DNA of 64,000 bases from Sulfuricaulis sp. (lineage in GTDB: Bacteria; Pseudomonadota; Gammaproteobacteria; Acidiferrobacterales; Sulfurifustaceae). A model generated the notes under the pieces. It saw nothing but the letters and a program-made list of their open reading frames with translations. It made no database searches and was not told the DNA's origin. The stretch lies in assembly GCF_024653915.1 (NCBI RefSeq), contig NZ_JANLGY010000013.1, positions 245,308 to 309,307 of the forward strand, given 5' to 3'. Below are positions 46,008 through 55,882 of this stretch, piece by piece; position 1 is the first letter of the stretch, and each line of letters starts with the position of its first letter. A program made the position numbers and the translations under genes.

Positions 46008-46833
46008 TGCTTCCGTCCCGCACGAAATCGAGGTGGTAGAGCGCATTCAGGAGTCACCGACCATTTTTACCTTGCGCCTGCGATTTACGGATCCGGAGCT
46101 ACACGCGGCTTTCCGCTTCGAGCCGGGCCAGTTCAACATGCTTTATCTGTATGGTGTTGGCGAAGTGGCGATTTCCATTGTTTCGGATCCGGATGACGAG
46201 CGCCTGTTCAATCACACCATACGTGTGGTGGGGCGCGTGACGCGCGGGATGGCGCAACTGAAAGCCGGAGACCGCTTGGGTGTGCGCGGTCCCTACGGCC
46301 GCGGCTGGCCATTGCAGCAGGCGCAGGACCGGGACGTGATGATCATCACGGGCGGGCTCGGTTGTGCTCCGGTGGTTTCGGTAATCAATTATGTCATTCG
46401 TCGGCGCGAGCGGTTTCGACGCCTGGTCATCATGCAGGGCGTGAAACATTCCGACGATCTGATCTGGCGCCAGCAGTATGCACGCTGGGGCAAGCAGCCA
46501 GACACTCAGGTGCTCGTGGCGGCAAATGAGGGGGCGACACTCTGGCCGTGGCATGTCGGCAATGTGACGGAATTGTTCGATAAGGTGGAGATCGACGCTG
46601 CCCGTGCCGTGGTCATGATGTGCGGTCCCGAGGGCATGATGCGGGTTGCCGTGGATAATTTGCTCGAGCGTAACGTGCATGAAAGCAACATTTATCTGAG
46701 CATGGAGCGCAGCATGAATTGCGCAGTGGGGCTTTGCGGGCATTGTCAGTATGGAGGCAAATTTGTCTGCAAGGATGGTCCGGTATTCAGTTATCCGGAC
46801 GTGAAACCACTCTTCGACATGCGGGGGTTTTGA
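46000..46833 (+). CDS. hydG: Sulfhydrogenase-type gamma subunit (FAD/NAD(P)-binding, HydG/HyhG)
   Basis: A 277-residue ferredoxin-NADP reductase-fold protein: FAD-binding FEPGQFNMLYLYGVGEVAISI, NAD-binding ITGGLGCAPV and a C-terminal [2Fe-2S] site CAVGLCGHCQYGGKFVC (four cysteines). It reduces or oxidises NAD(P). Overlaps hydB by 8 bases and hydD by one. Confidence 0.94.
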   Translation: MTNASVPHEIEVVERIQESPTIFTLRLRFTDPELHAAFRFEPGQFNMLYLYGVGEVAISIVSDPDDERLFNHTIRVVGRVTRGMAQLKAGDRLGVRGPYGRGWPLQQAQDRDVMIITGGLGCAPVVSVINYVIRRRERFRRLVIMQGVKHSDDLIWRQQYARWGKQPDTQVLVAANEGATLWPWHVGNVTELFDKVEIDAARAVVMMCGPEGMMRVAVDNLLERNVHESNIYLSMERSMNCAVGLCGHCQYGGKFVCKDGPVFSYPDVKPLFDMRGF

Positions 46834-47618
46834 TGGCCGACAAACCCAAAGTGGCGGTGCACAAATTCGCTTCCTGCGACGGCTGTCAGCTCGCATTTCT
46901 GAATTTGGGAGAGGATCTGCTCACGCTGGCGCAGATGGTGGACATCGTGCATTTCGCCGAGGCCGGACCGGTAAATCCGGAAGCCGCCGTCGACATCGCT
47001 TTTATCGAGGGCAGTATTTCGATGCCGGAAGATCTTGAGCGCATCCGTCGTATCCGCGCCAATACCCGTTTTCTCGTCACCATCGGCGCCTGTGCCACGG
47101 CGGGAGGTCTGCAGGCGCTGCGTAATTTTGCAAACGCCGACGAGTGGGTTGCCTCGATCTATGCCAGGCCTGAATACATTCAGAGCTTGAGTACTTCCAC
47201 GCCCATAGCCCAACATGTAAAGGCCGATCTGGAAATCTGGGGCTGTCCGGTGAACGGGCGTCAGGTTCTGGCCGCAGTACGATCGCTGTTGTCGGGCGTG
47301 AGCCCCTGGCTGGAAAAAGACAAGGTTTGCATGGAATGCAAGCGCCAGCACAACGTGTGCGTGATGGTGGCCAAAGACATTCCCTGCATGGGACCGGTGA
47401 CGCGCAGCGGTTGTGGCGCCATCTGCCCGAGTTTCGGGCGCGACTGTTATGCCTGTTACGGACCGGCGGAAAATCCCAATACCGTGGCGCTGACACAACG
47501 CCTGGAAGGACTGGGACTGGTGCCCGAGGCCGTAGCGAGACGCTTCCACTTCATCACCGCAGCAGCACCCGCCTTCGCGGAGGCCGGTTTACGCGGAGGG
47601 AATATGCCCCATGACTGA
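46833..47618 (+). CDS. hydD: [NiFe]-hydrogenase small (delta) subunit, group 3b-like
   Basis: A 261-residue protein with no export signal, hence cytosolic. Proximal cluster ligands: SCDGCQLAFL, GACATAGG, WGCPVNG; extra clusters from VCMECKRQHNVC, PCMGPVTRSGCGAICP and CYACYGP. The short length and cysteine layout match group 3 (bidirectional, soluble) enzymes. Confidence 0.94.
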   Translation: MADKPKVAVHKFASCDGCQLAFLNLGEDLLTLAQMVDIVHFAEAGPVNPEAAVDIAFIEGSISMPEDLERIRRIRANTRFLVTIGACATAGGLQALRNFANADEWVASIYARPEYIQSLSTSTPIAQHVKADLEIWGCPVNGRQVLAAVRSLLSGVSPWLEKDKVCMECKRQHNVCVMVAKDIPCMGPVTRSGCGAICPSFGRDCYACYGPAENPNTVALTQRLEGLGLVPEAVARRFHFITAAAPAFAEAGLRGGNMPHD

Positions 47619-48915
47619 ACCGCGTCATATTCCAATTCAGGTGCCGGTGCTCGCCCGGGTCGAGGGCGAGGGTACGCTGGAATTGCGCGTACATGACGGG
47701 GTGATCGAAGACCTCCGGCTGCGAATTTTCGAGCCGCCGCGCATGTTCGAAAAACTGCTGGAAGGCAGGGAATATTCCGAGGTTCCGGACATGGTGGCGC
47801 GCATTTGCGGCATCTGTCCGGTGGCGTATCAGATGAGTGCCGTACACGCGATTGAAAGTATCTTGGGCGTGGAGCCCGGTCCCTGGGTGCGAAACATGCG
47901 TCGCGTGTTTTACTGCGGCGAGTGGATCCAAAGCCACAGCCTGCATATTCATATGCTGGCGGCGCCGGATCTTCTGGGTTATTCGAGCGTGGTGGAAATG
48001 GCTCGGAAATTTTCCGAGGAAGTGCGTCGTGGTCTGAGGCTGCAGGCACTCGGTAATGACATTATCCGGCTGCTGGGCGCACGCTCGGTGCATCCCGTGG
48101 GCGCGCGCGTCGGGGGCTTCCATCATGCGCCAAAACCGAAGCAGGTAAATCTGCTGTTGGAAAAACTGCATGCTGCCTTGCCAGACGCTGAAGACCTGTT
48201 GCGCTGGACGGCATCGCTTGAGTTGCCGTCAGATGATCAGGATTTCATCTGTGTGGCGCTGCGCCATGCGCGGGAATATCCCATGAACGAAGGCCGGCTG
48301 GTTTCAAGTCATGGTCTGGATATTCCGGCAGATCAGTTCGAGACACGGTTTGCCGAACAACAGGTGCCGCATTCGACCGCCTTGCATTGCTTGCTCGATG
48401 GCAGCCCCTATCTTGTCGGTCCGTTAGCGCGCCTGAATCTCAATTTCGACCATCTGCCGGACTCCATTCGCACGCTCGTAGACAATCTGGGTATCGGATT
48501 CCCCAGCCGCAACATGCATCACAGCGTCGTGGCGCGCGCAATCGAGATTGTATTTGCCATTCGTGAAGCCATTCGTCTGCTCGAAGCCTATCGTGAACCG
48601 CAATTAGCTTACGTCAATACCATGCCACGCGCCGGCACGGGTGTGGGCTGCACGGAAGCGCCACGCGGGATTTTGTGGCATCGTTACGAGCTCGGCGCGG
48701 AGGGACTTGTTATCCGTGCGCGCATTGTTCCGCCCACCAGCCAGAATCAGTCACGCATGGAAGATGACCTGCGCCAGTCACTGCAAAGCTTTGGCCTTAA
48801 TCAGCACGAAGATGCATTACGCCATTTTGGCGAAAGGGTGATCCGTAATTACGATCCCTGTATTTCCTGCGCCACCCATTTCCTGGATTTGCGTATCAGC
48901 CGGCAGGGTTCATGA
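47611..48915 (+). CDS. hydA: [NiFe]-hydrogenase large (alpha) subunit, group 3b-like
   Basis: A 434-residue catalytic subunit with nickel ligands in ARICGICPVAYQMS (~residues 67-80) and DPCISCATH near the end; FLDLRISRQGS after the His is the cleaved peptide. Cytosolic; works with HydBGD as NAD(P)-linked, potentially sulfur-reducing, hydrogenase. Overlaps hydD by 8 bases. Confidence 0.95.
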   Translation: MTEPRHIPIQVPVLARVEGEGTLELRVHDGVIEDLRLRIFEPPRMFEKLLEGREYSEVPDMVARICGICPVAYQMSAVHAIESILGVEPGPWVRNMRRVFYCGEWIQSHSLHIHMLAAPDLLGYSSVVEMARKFSEEVRRGLRLQALGNDIIRLLGARSVHPVGARVGGFHHAPKPKQVNLLLEKLHAALPDAEDLLRWTASLELPSDDQDFICVALRHAREYPMNEGRLVSSHGLDIPADQFETRFAEQQVPHSTALHCLLDGSPYLVGPLARLNLNFDHLPDSIRTLVDNLGIGFPSRNMHHSVVARAIEIVFAIREAIRLLEAYREPQLAYVNTMPRAGTGVGCTEAPRGILWHRYELGAEGLVIRARIVPPTSQNQSRMEDDLRQSLQSFGLNQHEDALRHFGERVIRNYDPCISCATHFLDLRISRQGS

Positions 48916-49415
48916 ATTGTCACGTGCACATCATCGGTATCGGTTCGCCCTTTGGGGATGACCGTTTTGGCTGGGCGGCAGCGGAAGCCTTGCGCCAAAT
49001 CGCCGCTGTGAATGCCGCTCCGGCTGGTTTAATAGAAATTTCCATCCTGGATCGTCCGGGACCCCTGTTGCTGACGCATTGGCAGAACATGGATTGCGTG
49101 ATCCTTCTGGACGCAGTTCGCTCAGGTGCTGCACCGGGAACATGGCATCGTCTTGATGCGCACGATCTCGCAGGCACAGGCGCGCAGTGGTCATCGCATG
49201 GTTTCGGTATCGCATCCGCCATTGAGCTTGCCCGTGTCCTTGGAAACATGCCGTCGCGATTGTTGTTGCGCGGCATGGAAGCGGATTCTGTGTGGACAGG
49301 GCATTCGTTGAGCCCCGCAGTGGCCGCTGCCTTGCCGTTTTTCGTGGCGGAAATTGCCCGGGAGGCGCTTGTGCTCGCGGATTCAGCTGCACCCGCTGCC
49401 GCAAATTGGGACTGA
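48912..49415 (+). CDS. Hydrogenase maturation endopeptidase for the group 3b-like enzyme
   Basis: A 167-residue HybD-fold protease. Nickel-contact positions: GIGSPFGDDRFGW (Asp instead of the usual Glu), LLDAVRSG and SSHGFGIASAIEL (His). The ATGA overlap with hydA fixes its client. It is distinct from the HupD-type protease at 27705. Confidence 0.88.
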   Translation: MNCHVHIIGIGSPFGDDRFGWAAAEALRQIAAVNAAPAGLIEISILDRPGPLLLTHWQNMDCVILLDAVRSGAAPGTWHRLDAHDLAGTGAQWSSHGFGIASAIELARVLGNMPSRLLLRGMEADSVWTGHSLSPAVAAALPFFVAEIAREALVLADSAAPAAANWD

Positions 49416-49634
49416 TTCAGGTCTTTTTCGGCAGAGATTTCCCTTGTTTATCAGTCTGTCATGAGTCCGGATCAGGTTGGTCCTGGGCCGGAACAACTTA
49501 TCCAATAAAAATCCTGCTGTTTCATGTGCTTATAAGACTGCGTCACAAGGTCTTATCGCCATTTCCTGTCTGAAAATCTCCGGCCATGGCATGAATGCTG
49601 CATCACCTGTGTACGAATAAAGCCCCTACGAGGT

Positions 49635-50561
49635 GTGCCATTGTATCAATCCTGTCCCTATCAACGCCCGGTCTGGGTGACATGGCTGCTGTTTTTAGTC
49701 GCGGCGATGGCGCTGGGTTGTTCCACGGCGCCCAAACCGGCGCCGGGCATCGCCATTGTGATGAGCGATCGTTCGCAAGCCTTTGTCGACGTCCAGCGTG
49801 AAATCGCCAAGCGATACAAGGAACGGATTCAAAATTATTATCTGGACGGAAACGCAGACATCACCGCAGTAAAGAAACACGTACAGGCCTCGGACATCTC
49901 CGTAGTCGTTGCCGTTGGTTTGCCCGCTGCCCAAATGGCGCGTGAACTTTCCGGCAAGCACGTCGTTTTCTGCCAGGTATTCAACTATGAGAATCCGAGC
50001 CTGGTGACGCCCTGGATGAAAGGCGTGGCCGCGACTCCCCCCGTGGATGATTTGTTCCGGACATGGAAACAGCTGTCTCCGCGATTAAACAGGGTAGGCG
50101 TTATCACGGGCGGGAATTTGCGCGATCTGATGGAAGAGGCACAGACTGCCGCTAAAAAACACGGCCTGAATCTGATTCACGTTGAAGCCAGATCGGACAA
50201 GGAGACATTGTATGCCTTCAAGCGGATTTCCCCGAAGATCGAGGGATTGTGGATGGTACCGGACAACCGCGTGCTCAGCCGCGCGGTGATTCGCGACATC
50301 ATGGCCTACAGCGTCAGGCAGGGCGACCAGATGGCGGTGTTCAGCGATCAACTGCTGGCATTGGGAGGTCTCCTGAGCGCGGAGACTAGCGCCGCCGATA
50401 TCGCCGAGCAGATTCTCCAGCGTGTCAGAAAAATACACAAGGATTCAGACGTGGGGGTAAGCGGACTCACCCAGACAACCATACGGATCAACTCCGTCAT
50501 GGCCAAACGTTTGAACCTGAAAATCCCGAAGTCGATGCGCGCAATGACCCATGCACCTTAA
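49635..50561 (+). CDS. ABC-type substrate-binding lipoprotein (COG2984/TrpX-like) without a transporter
   Basis: A 308-residue exported protein: hydrophobic signal ending with lipobox MALGCSTA (Cys ~29), then a two-lobed binding-protein fold with IAIVMSDRSQAF, VVVAVGLPAAQMA, VGVITGG and LWMVPDNRVLSRAVI, as in COG2984. No permease or ATPase gene is adjacent; instead the 3' end overlaps a GGDEF/EAL gene by 11 bases, suggesting a sensor role. GTG start at 49635. Confidence 0.8.
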   Translation: MPLYQSCPYQRPVWVTWLLFLVAAMALGCSTAPKPAPGIAIVMSDRSQAFVDVQREIAKRYKERIQNYYLDGNADITAVKKHVQASDISVVVAVGLPAAQMARELSGKHVVFCQVFNYENPSLVTPWMKGVAATPPVDDLFRTWKQLSPRLNRVGVITGGNLRDLMEEAQTAAKKHGLNLIHVEARSDKETLYAFKRISPKIEGLWMVPDNRVLSRAVIRDIMAYSVRQGDQMAVFSDQLLALGGLLSAETSAADIAEQILQRVRKIHKDSDVGVSGLTQTTIRINSVMAKRLNLKIPKSMRAMTHAP

Positions 50562-52749
50562 AATGAAATTTATCCGCCGTTTCTATCTTCGCAGGCTGGC
50601 CGGGATGAGAAAACTGTACAAGCGGGTTCGCCGGCTGGTTGAACGCAGTCTCGCGAGTCGTCTTTTGTTTCTCCTCATGGCGGGTTCCGTCGGCGTGTAT
50701 TTGATCGTCAACGTAGGTCTTTGGTGGACAGCCAGCGATCTGATTGACGACAACCTGGAGAAGCAGGCCGTACGCTGGTTGACCGAACTCGATGAGCTAG
50801 GCACGCCTCTCTATGCTTCATATGGTGGCAAGCATTTTTCGAATATTGACAAGCGTATCAAGAATTTCCCGGAGATCGCATTCATACGTTATTACGACGC
50901 CACGGGAAAAAAGATCATGGGCGAATTCGGCAACAAGCAGGGGAAAGAGGTGCCACCGCTTGAACCAAGACAAATTGCCGCCTTGAACCAGATGAGCGGC
51001 ATGGAAAGAGTGTACCTGGTCGATCGCTCACTGCTGGCTGACTCTTTCCTCCGGTTCATCACGCCGATTCGCGTGCGATCCATGCATTCGGACGGACTGC
51101 TCAATTTTAGTCTGGAAAGTGAAAAACCCGAAAACGTGAAAATTATCGGCTACCTCGACCTCAGTATCGACTCGGCCTATTACAAGGGACAGCTGGTGCG
51201 AAGCATGGCCTCCGGCAGTCTGATTATCGCTGGCTTGTTGTTGTTGGGAATGTTATGCGGAAGCTGGATCATCCGGAAAGCTCTGGCGCCGCTTACGGCG
51301 CTGAAAATCCCCCTGGCGCGGCTCGCCCAGGGAGAAACCGATGTTGTGGTGGAACGCCCCAAGGATGCGGAAATCGCGGCCATCAGTGATGCCCTGAATA
51401 CCACCATCAAAGCCATCAAGGTGAGGGATGCCGCGCTGCGCAAAATGGCAGAGCGGGATCCGCTGACTGACCTGGTGAATCGCGGTATTTTCCGGCGCGA
51501 ACTGGAGAGGGAGATCGAGCAAGTGTCACATGATGCGTTGCCGAGCGCGGTGTTTTTCATCGATCTTGACCAGTTCAAGTACGTCAATGACACGATGGGC
51601 CACCCCGCCGGCGACAAGCTGCTCATCCGGGTGGCCGAGCTGCTCAAATCGCAAGCGCGTGACAAGGACGTGGTGTCGCGCTTCGGAGGCGATGAATTCA
51701 CGGTGCTCGCGCGCAATGTATCGCGCGAAGACGCCATGGAGATGGCGCGCTCAATTAATCAGGTCATGCGCGACATGTGCCTGGTGGAAGGCGACAAGGT
51801 ACTCAGCGTCAATTGTAGCATCGGTGTCGCCATGATCGAGCCGGGGCGCTACTCCGCCGAGGAAGTCATGGCACACGCTGACATGGCGTGCTTCGAGGCG
51901 AAGTCGCACGGTCGTAACCGCATGCATATGTATGAGGAGGGAGGAGATAGCAAGAAAGAGATGGTCATGGACATCGGCTGGTTCCAGCACATCAAACAGA
52001 TTATCGAGCAGAATCGCTTCCTGCTCATGTATCAGCCGATTGCCGATGTCATGTATCCCGATAAGGAGAGCTATGAGGTTCTGCTGCGGATGCCTGGACC
52101 CAACAATGAAATTGTGCTGCCTTCTGTTTTTCTCCCGGTAGCGGAACGTTTCGGCCTGATGGCCGACATCGATCGATGGGTGGTTATTCATGCGTTAAAG
52201 GCGTTAGCGGATTTCCGCGCTTCGGGGCGGGACGTCATCTTCTCGATCAATCTGTCTGGACAGTCACTCGAAGATGCCACCCTGCTCCAGATGATCAAGA
52301 ATCACCTGGCACAGAACGGCTTGCCGCCGCGCAGCGTGATTTTCGAGATTACGGAACAATCGGCCATGCGTTATCTCGACAAAGCAAGGCTTCTCATCCA
52401 GGGTCTGACGGATTTTGGTTGCCGTTTTGCCCTGGACAATTTCGGCACCGGCTTCAGTTCGTACAGTTATCTGCAGCAACTGCCGGTAAATTTCATCAAA
52501 ATTGACGGTTCCTTCGTCAGGAACATGACGCGGAGTCCCATTGACGAAACCATGGTTCTCTCCATCATTCAGATTGCCCGTTCGCTCGGCAAACTGACGG
52601 TCGCCGGGTCCGTGCAGGACGAGAAAACCAGCGCCATGCTCAAGGCCTCCGGTGTGGATCATCTTCAGGGTAATTATGTCGGGGAACCGGCCGAGAAACT
52701 TCCGGTAACGCTGCGGGTGGTGCCCTCGGTGAAAAAGAATATGGGCTGA
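50551..52749 (+). CDS. Membrane GGDEF-EAL protein (c-di-GMP turnover), EAL domain degenerate
   Basis: A 732-residue protein: N-terminal TM (SRLLFLLMAGSVGVYLIVNVG), periplasmic ~150-residue domain, second TM (ASGSLIIAGLLLLGMLCG), HAMP linker, GGDEF (RFGGDEF at ~379) with an upstream RDKD inhibitory I-site, then EAL. The GGDEF site looks active. In the EAL domain EVLLR and IKIDGSF are kept, but DDFG is DNFG (~628) and the AEGVE glutamates are replaced (AGSVQ, ~684), so phosphodiesterase activity is doubtful. Confidence 0.93.
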   Translation: MHLKMKFIRRFYLRRLAGMRKLYKRVRRLVERSLASRLLFLLMAGSVGVYLIVNVGLWWTASDLIDDNLEKQAVRWLTELDELGTPLYASYGGKHFSNIDKRIKNFPEIAFIRYYDATGKKIMGEFGNKQGKEVPPLEPRQIAALNQMSGMERVYLVDRSLLADSFLRFITPIRVRSMHSDGLLNFSLESEKPENVKIIGYLDLSIDSAYYKGQLVRSMASGSLIIAGLLLLGMLCGSWIIRKALAPLTALKIPLARLAQGETDVVVERPKDAEIAAISDALNTTIKAIKVRDAALRKMAERDPLTDLVNRGIFRRELEREIEQVSHDALPSAVFFIDLDQFKYVNDTMGHPAGDKLLIRVAELLKSQARDKDVVSRFGGDEFTVLARNVSREDAMEMARSINQVMRDMCLVEGDKVLSVNCSIGVAMIEPGRYSAEEVMAHADMACFEAKSHGRNRMHMYEEGGDSKKEMVMDIGWFQHIKQIIEQNRFLLMYQPIADVMYPDKESYEVLLRMPGPNNEIVLPSVFLPVAERFGLMADIDRWVVIHALKALADFRASGRDVIFSINLSGQSLEDATLLQMIKNHLAQNGLPPRSVIFEITEQSAMRYLDKARLLIQGLTDFGCRFALDNFGTGFSSYSYLQQLPVNFIKIDGSFVRNMTRSPIDETMVLSIIQIARSLGKLTVAGSVQDEKTSAMLKASGVDHLQGNYVGEPAEKLPVTLRVVPSVKKNMG

Positions 52750-52767
52750 AAGCCCGCCTAGAAAGCT

Positions 52768-52802
52768 TGCCGCCAGCAGGAAGCGTGTATCGTCTGGCGG
52801 CA
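52768..52802. terminator. Possible terminator hairpin after GGDEF/EAL gene
   Basis: A 9-base perfect stem TGCCGCCAG / CTGGCGGCA with a 17-base loop, but no U-tract. It may slow transcription between the two clusters. Confidence 0.4.
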
Positions 52803-52938
52803 TTCCTGATGTGTTTCTGCCATATTCCGGGGCTGTGATATCATTTTGTATGTGGTGAATAAGCAATAACGTTTTGAGGGGAGCGCGAGTGTCTGGTACG
52901 CCGCTATCTTTTGATCCCCAATAAGAGCAACAATCGTA

Positions 52939-54123
52939 ATGATCGAGTTACATCAGGATGCGCTCTCGGGCGAGGGTATGGCGAGTGAATTCTCGCTTGC
53001 GTTTCACCGCGGCGCGCAAGGTTTTGCCGGGCTGCGCGAAACATGGCGTCAGATTGAAAATTCTCTTTCCGGCAAGCGGTTTTTTCACCTTTATTTCTGG
53101 TACCGCGCCTACCTCGACCACCTGGAGCAGGATCCCGATTCAGTGATCTTTTGCGTTATGTCGCGCGGATCTTCGCCCGTGGCGGTGTTCCCCCTGAAAA
53201 TCGCCACGCAGAAGGTTTGCGGCGTCTCGGTCCGGGTTTTGCAGATCCCGACTCACGATCATATCGATTTGAGCGATTTTATTTTTTCCAAGACCAGCGA
53301 AAACGCCACCTTGCTGAAAGTACTGGTGCGTCAATTGCGCCAGGTCCCTGGCATCAAATGGGATATGCTTTACATTCCCGGCGCGCTGGAGGACTCGACA
53401 GCGGCTTATGCCTTGCAGCTTGCCCCACCCCCCCTGTGGCGCTCCACCCTTGTCTATAAAAGTAATTATGTGAACTGCGCCACGAGTTACGGTGAGGTCG
53501 CTGCCGGTTTCGATGGACGTTTCCGCCGCAACGTCCGCCGATTGAGCCGGCGGGCGCGGGAAATGGGGAAGATCCAATTTCACAGTTACCGGTCTGTTGA
53601 GGACATCAATCGTCACTTTCAAGAAATTCTTGATGTTGAAGCCGCTGGCTGGAAGGGCGAGAGTGGAACGAACACGGCAATTGCCTGCGATGAGAAGGCC
53701 GGCCGCTTCTATAAAAGCCTGGTGGAGGGTTTTGGCCCTTCCGGCCAGTGCATGCTCAATCTGATGCTGCTCAACGATAAATGCATCGCCGGGCAGCTGT
53801 GCCTGCTAGTCGACGGCACCGTCTATATTCTCAAAATAGGTTTTGACGAAGCCTATGCCGCGATTGCGCCGGGAAACCTGATCATGGAGCAGTTATTCCT
53901 TCAATGCGCGGAAGACAAGACGATAAACACAATAAGTTTTGTAACGGGCAAGGACTGGAATTATTTGTGGGGCGCGAAGTCGCTGCAGGTATACGACCAT
54001 CAAGTTTTTAACTGTGGCACTGTGCGTGGATGGATCGGTTATCTGCTGTGCCGCACGAAAGATCTGGCACGCTCGCTGTCGATATATTCTGGATTAAAAA
54101 GAGAAAGTCCAGCAATAACCTGA
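52939..54123 (+). CDS. GNAT/FemAB-like acyltransferase (CelD/BioF2 type)
   Basis: A 394-residue soluble protein with the CelD pattern: WRQIENSLSGKRFFHLYFWYRAYL at the N-terminus, RFRRNVRRLSRRAREMGKIQF in the middle and the acetyltransferase-like core LNDKCIAGQLCLLVDGTVYI then GFDEAYAAIAPGNLI. Such proteins occur in polysaccharide and exosortase-linked clusters and transfer acyl or aminoacyl groups. First gene of a four-gene cluster. Confidence 0.8.
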   Translation: MIELHQDALSGEGMASEFSLAFHRGAQGFAGLRETWRQIENSLSGKRFFHLYFWYRAYLDHLEQDPDSVIFCVMSRGSSPVAVFPLKIATQKVCGVSVRVLQIPTHDHIDLSDFIFSKTSENATLLKVLVRQLRQVPGIKWDMLYIPGALEDSTAAYALQLAPPPLWRSTLVYKSNYVNCATSYGEVAAGFDGRFRRNVRRLSRRAREMGKIQFHSYRSVEDINRHFQEILDVEAAGWKGESGTNTAIACDEKAGRFYKSLVEGFGPSGQCMLNLMLLNDKCIAGQLCLLVDGTVYILKIGFDEAYAAIAPGNLIMEQLFLQCAEDKTINTISFVTGKDWNYLWGAKSLQVYDHQVFNCGTVRGWIGYLLCRTKDLARSLSIYSGLKRESPAIT

Positions 54124-54199
54124 CTCACATCCAATATCAAATCCGTTGCCAACGCTGGCGACAAGAAATCCATTGCTGACTTAACCGGAAAACCTGACG

Positions 54200-55882
54200 A
54201 TGAATATACTTGGCCTCAATTACTTTTTCCACGATTCCACCGCCTGCCTGCTGGTGGGCGGGCGCATGGCGGCCGTGATCGAGGAGGAACGGCTCACGCG
54301 CAACAAGCATACTGGGGTGTTCCCCGAGAAAGCCATCCAGCGTTGCCTGGAAATGTACAACCTCAAGCCTTCGGATATAGACGCGGTGGCTGTTTCCATC
54401 AAGCCGTCCAAGGACTGGTTCACCAAGACGATATACGGGTTGACGCATATTACAAACGCGCGCCCGTTTCTCCATCACGAAATTCTCAGAGCCTATTTCA
54501 AGCAGCGCTCTCTGTGGGACTGGTACCGGAAAATGTGGCCTTCAAACGGACCGAAGGTGCATTTTGTGCCGCACCACGAGTCGCACGCGGCCGGAAGTTT
54601 TCTGGTTTCTCCATATGAAAGCGCGGCGATATTGAGCCTCGACGGTTCGGGCGAATGGGCCACTTCATTCCTGGGGGCGGGTGAGGGTACCAAGGTCACC
54701 TGTTTCCAGCAGAGTTATTTCCCCATGTCGCTCGGGTCCATCTACGAAGCGGCCACCGAATTCTGCGGATTCAAGCCGAATTACGACGAAGGCAAAACCA
54801 TGGGGCTCGCGCCCTTTGGCGATCCAAAACCTTTTCAGAAAATTGTGTCGGATATCGTAAAGGTTGATGATGACGGAGCGATCAAGATCGACCTGTCTTA
54901 TTTCAATTATCAGTACTGGGGTTACCGGCGCTGTTCCCAAAAGTTCTACGATACCTTCGGGCAACCGCGAAAGGGCAAGGATTTCGCGGATCATCACCAC
55001 AACGTGGCTGCTGCTTTTCAGCATGTCCTGGAAGAGCGGGCGCTGGAGCTGTGCGCGGTATTGCGAAAAAAGACCGCACACCGCCATCTCATCATTTCGG
55101 GGGGCGTGGCACTGAACAGCGTTGTGAACGGCCGCATCGTGCGTGAAAGCGGATACGAAGATATCTACGTCATGCCGGCGGCGGGCGACAACGGCACTTC
55201 TATCGGCGCCGCTTATTATGTTTATCATGTGGTGCATGGACATCCCCGCACCGAGGTTCACAACGATCCCTATCTCGGTACTTCTTATTCCGACGAGGAG
55301 ATCGGCAAGTTGATTCGTGAATGCAAGCTCACGGCTGTAAAACACGATGACATTACCGGCGAGGCAGCGCGCCTGCTGGCCGAAGGAAAGATCCTTGGCT
55401 GGTTCCAGGGCCGGATGGAAATCGGGCCACGGGCGCTTGGCAACCGCAGCATTCTGGCGAATCCGACGCTGCCCCACATGAAAGACAAGATCAATGCGGA
55501 GGTCAAACATCGTGAGGCCTACCGGCCGTTTGCCCCTTCCGCCACCGTCGAGCACCAGAGCCGTTTTTTTGATTCCATTGGGGAAAGTCCATTCATGCTG
55601 AAGGTATGCCCTGTGCGACCGGAGATGCGCGACAAGTTACCGGCGATTACGCATGTGGACGGGTCTGCCCGCTTGCAAACGGTGAGCAAGGATATTAATC
55701 CGATGTACCATGACCTCATCAGAAAATTCGGCGAAAAGACCGATGTGCCGGTGTTGCTCAACACCAGCTTCAATATCATGGGCGAGCCAATTGTCGAGTC
55801 GCCGGTCAATGCGATACGCTGCTTCTTTTCCACGGGGCTAGATGTGATGGCGATGGGAAGCTATCTGATCAGGAAAAATTGA
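54200..55882 (+). CDS. Carbamoyltransferase, NodU/CmcH family
   Basis: A 560-residue enzyme with the Kae1-like N-terminal domain ([39 protein letters not shown]) and YrdC-like C-terminal domain ([34 protein letters not shown]). It transfers carbamoyl from carbamoyl phosphate to a hydroxyl, often on a sugar or antibiotic. Followed by a membrane protein with a 4-base overlap. Confidence 0.93.
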   Translation: MNILGLNYFFHDSTACLLVGGRMAAVIEEERLTRNKHTGVFPEKAIQRCLEMYNLKPSDIDAVAVSIKPSKDWFTKTIYGLTHITNARPFLHHEILRAYFKQRSLWDWYRKMWPSNGPKVHFVPHHESHAAGSFLVSPYESAAILSLDGSGEWATSFLGAGEGTKVTCFQQSYFPMSLGSIYEAATEFCGFKPNYDEGKTMGLAPFGDPKPFQKIVSDIVKVDDDGAIKIDLSYFNYQYWGYRRCSQKFYDTFGQPRKGKDFADHHHNVAAAFQHVLEERALELCAVLRKKTAHRHLIISGGVALNSVVNGRIVRESGYEDIYVMPAAGDNGTSIGAAYYVYHVVHGHPRTEVHNDPYLGTSYSDEEIGKLIRECKLTAVKHDDITGEAARLLAEGKILGWFQGRMEIGPRALGNRSILANPTLPHMKDKINAEVKHREAYRPFAPSATVEHQSRFFDSIGESPFMLKVCPVRPEMRDKLPAITHVDGSARLQTVSKDINPMYHDLIRKFGEKTDVPVLLNTSFNIMGEPIVESPVNAIRCFFSTGLDVMAMGSYLIRKN

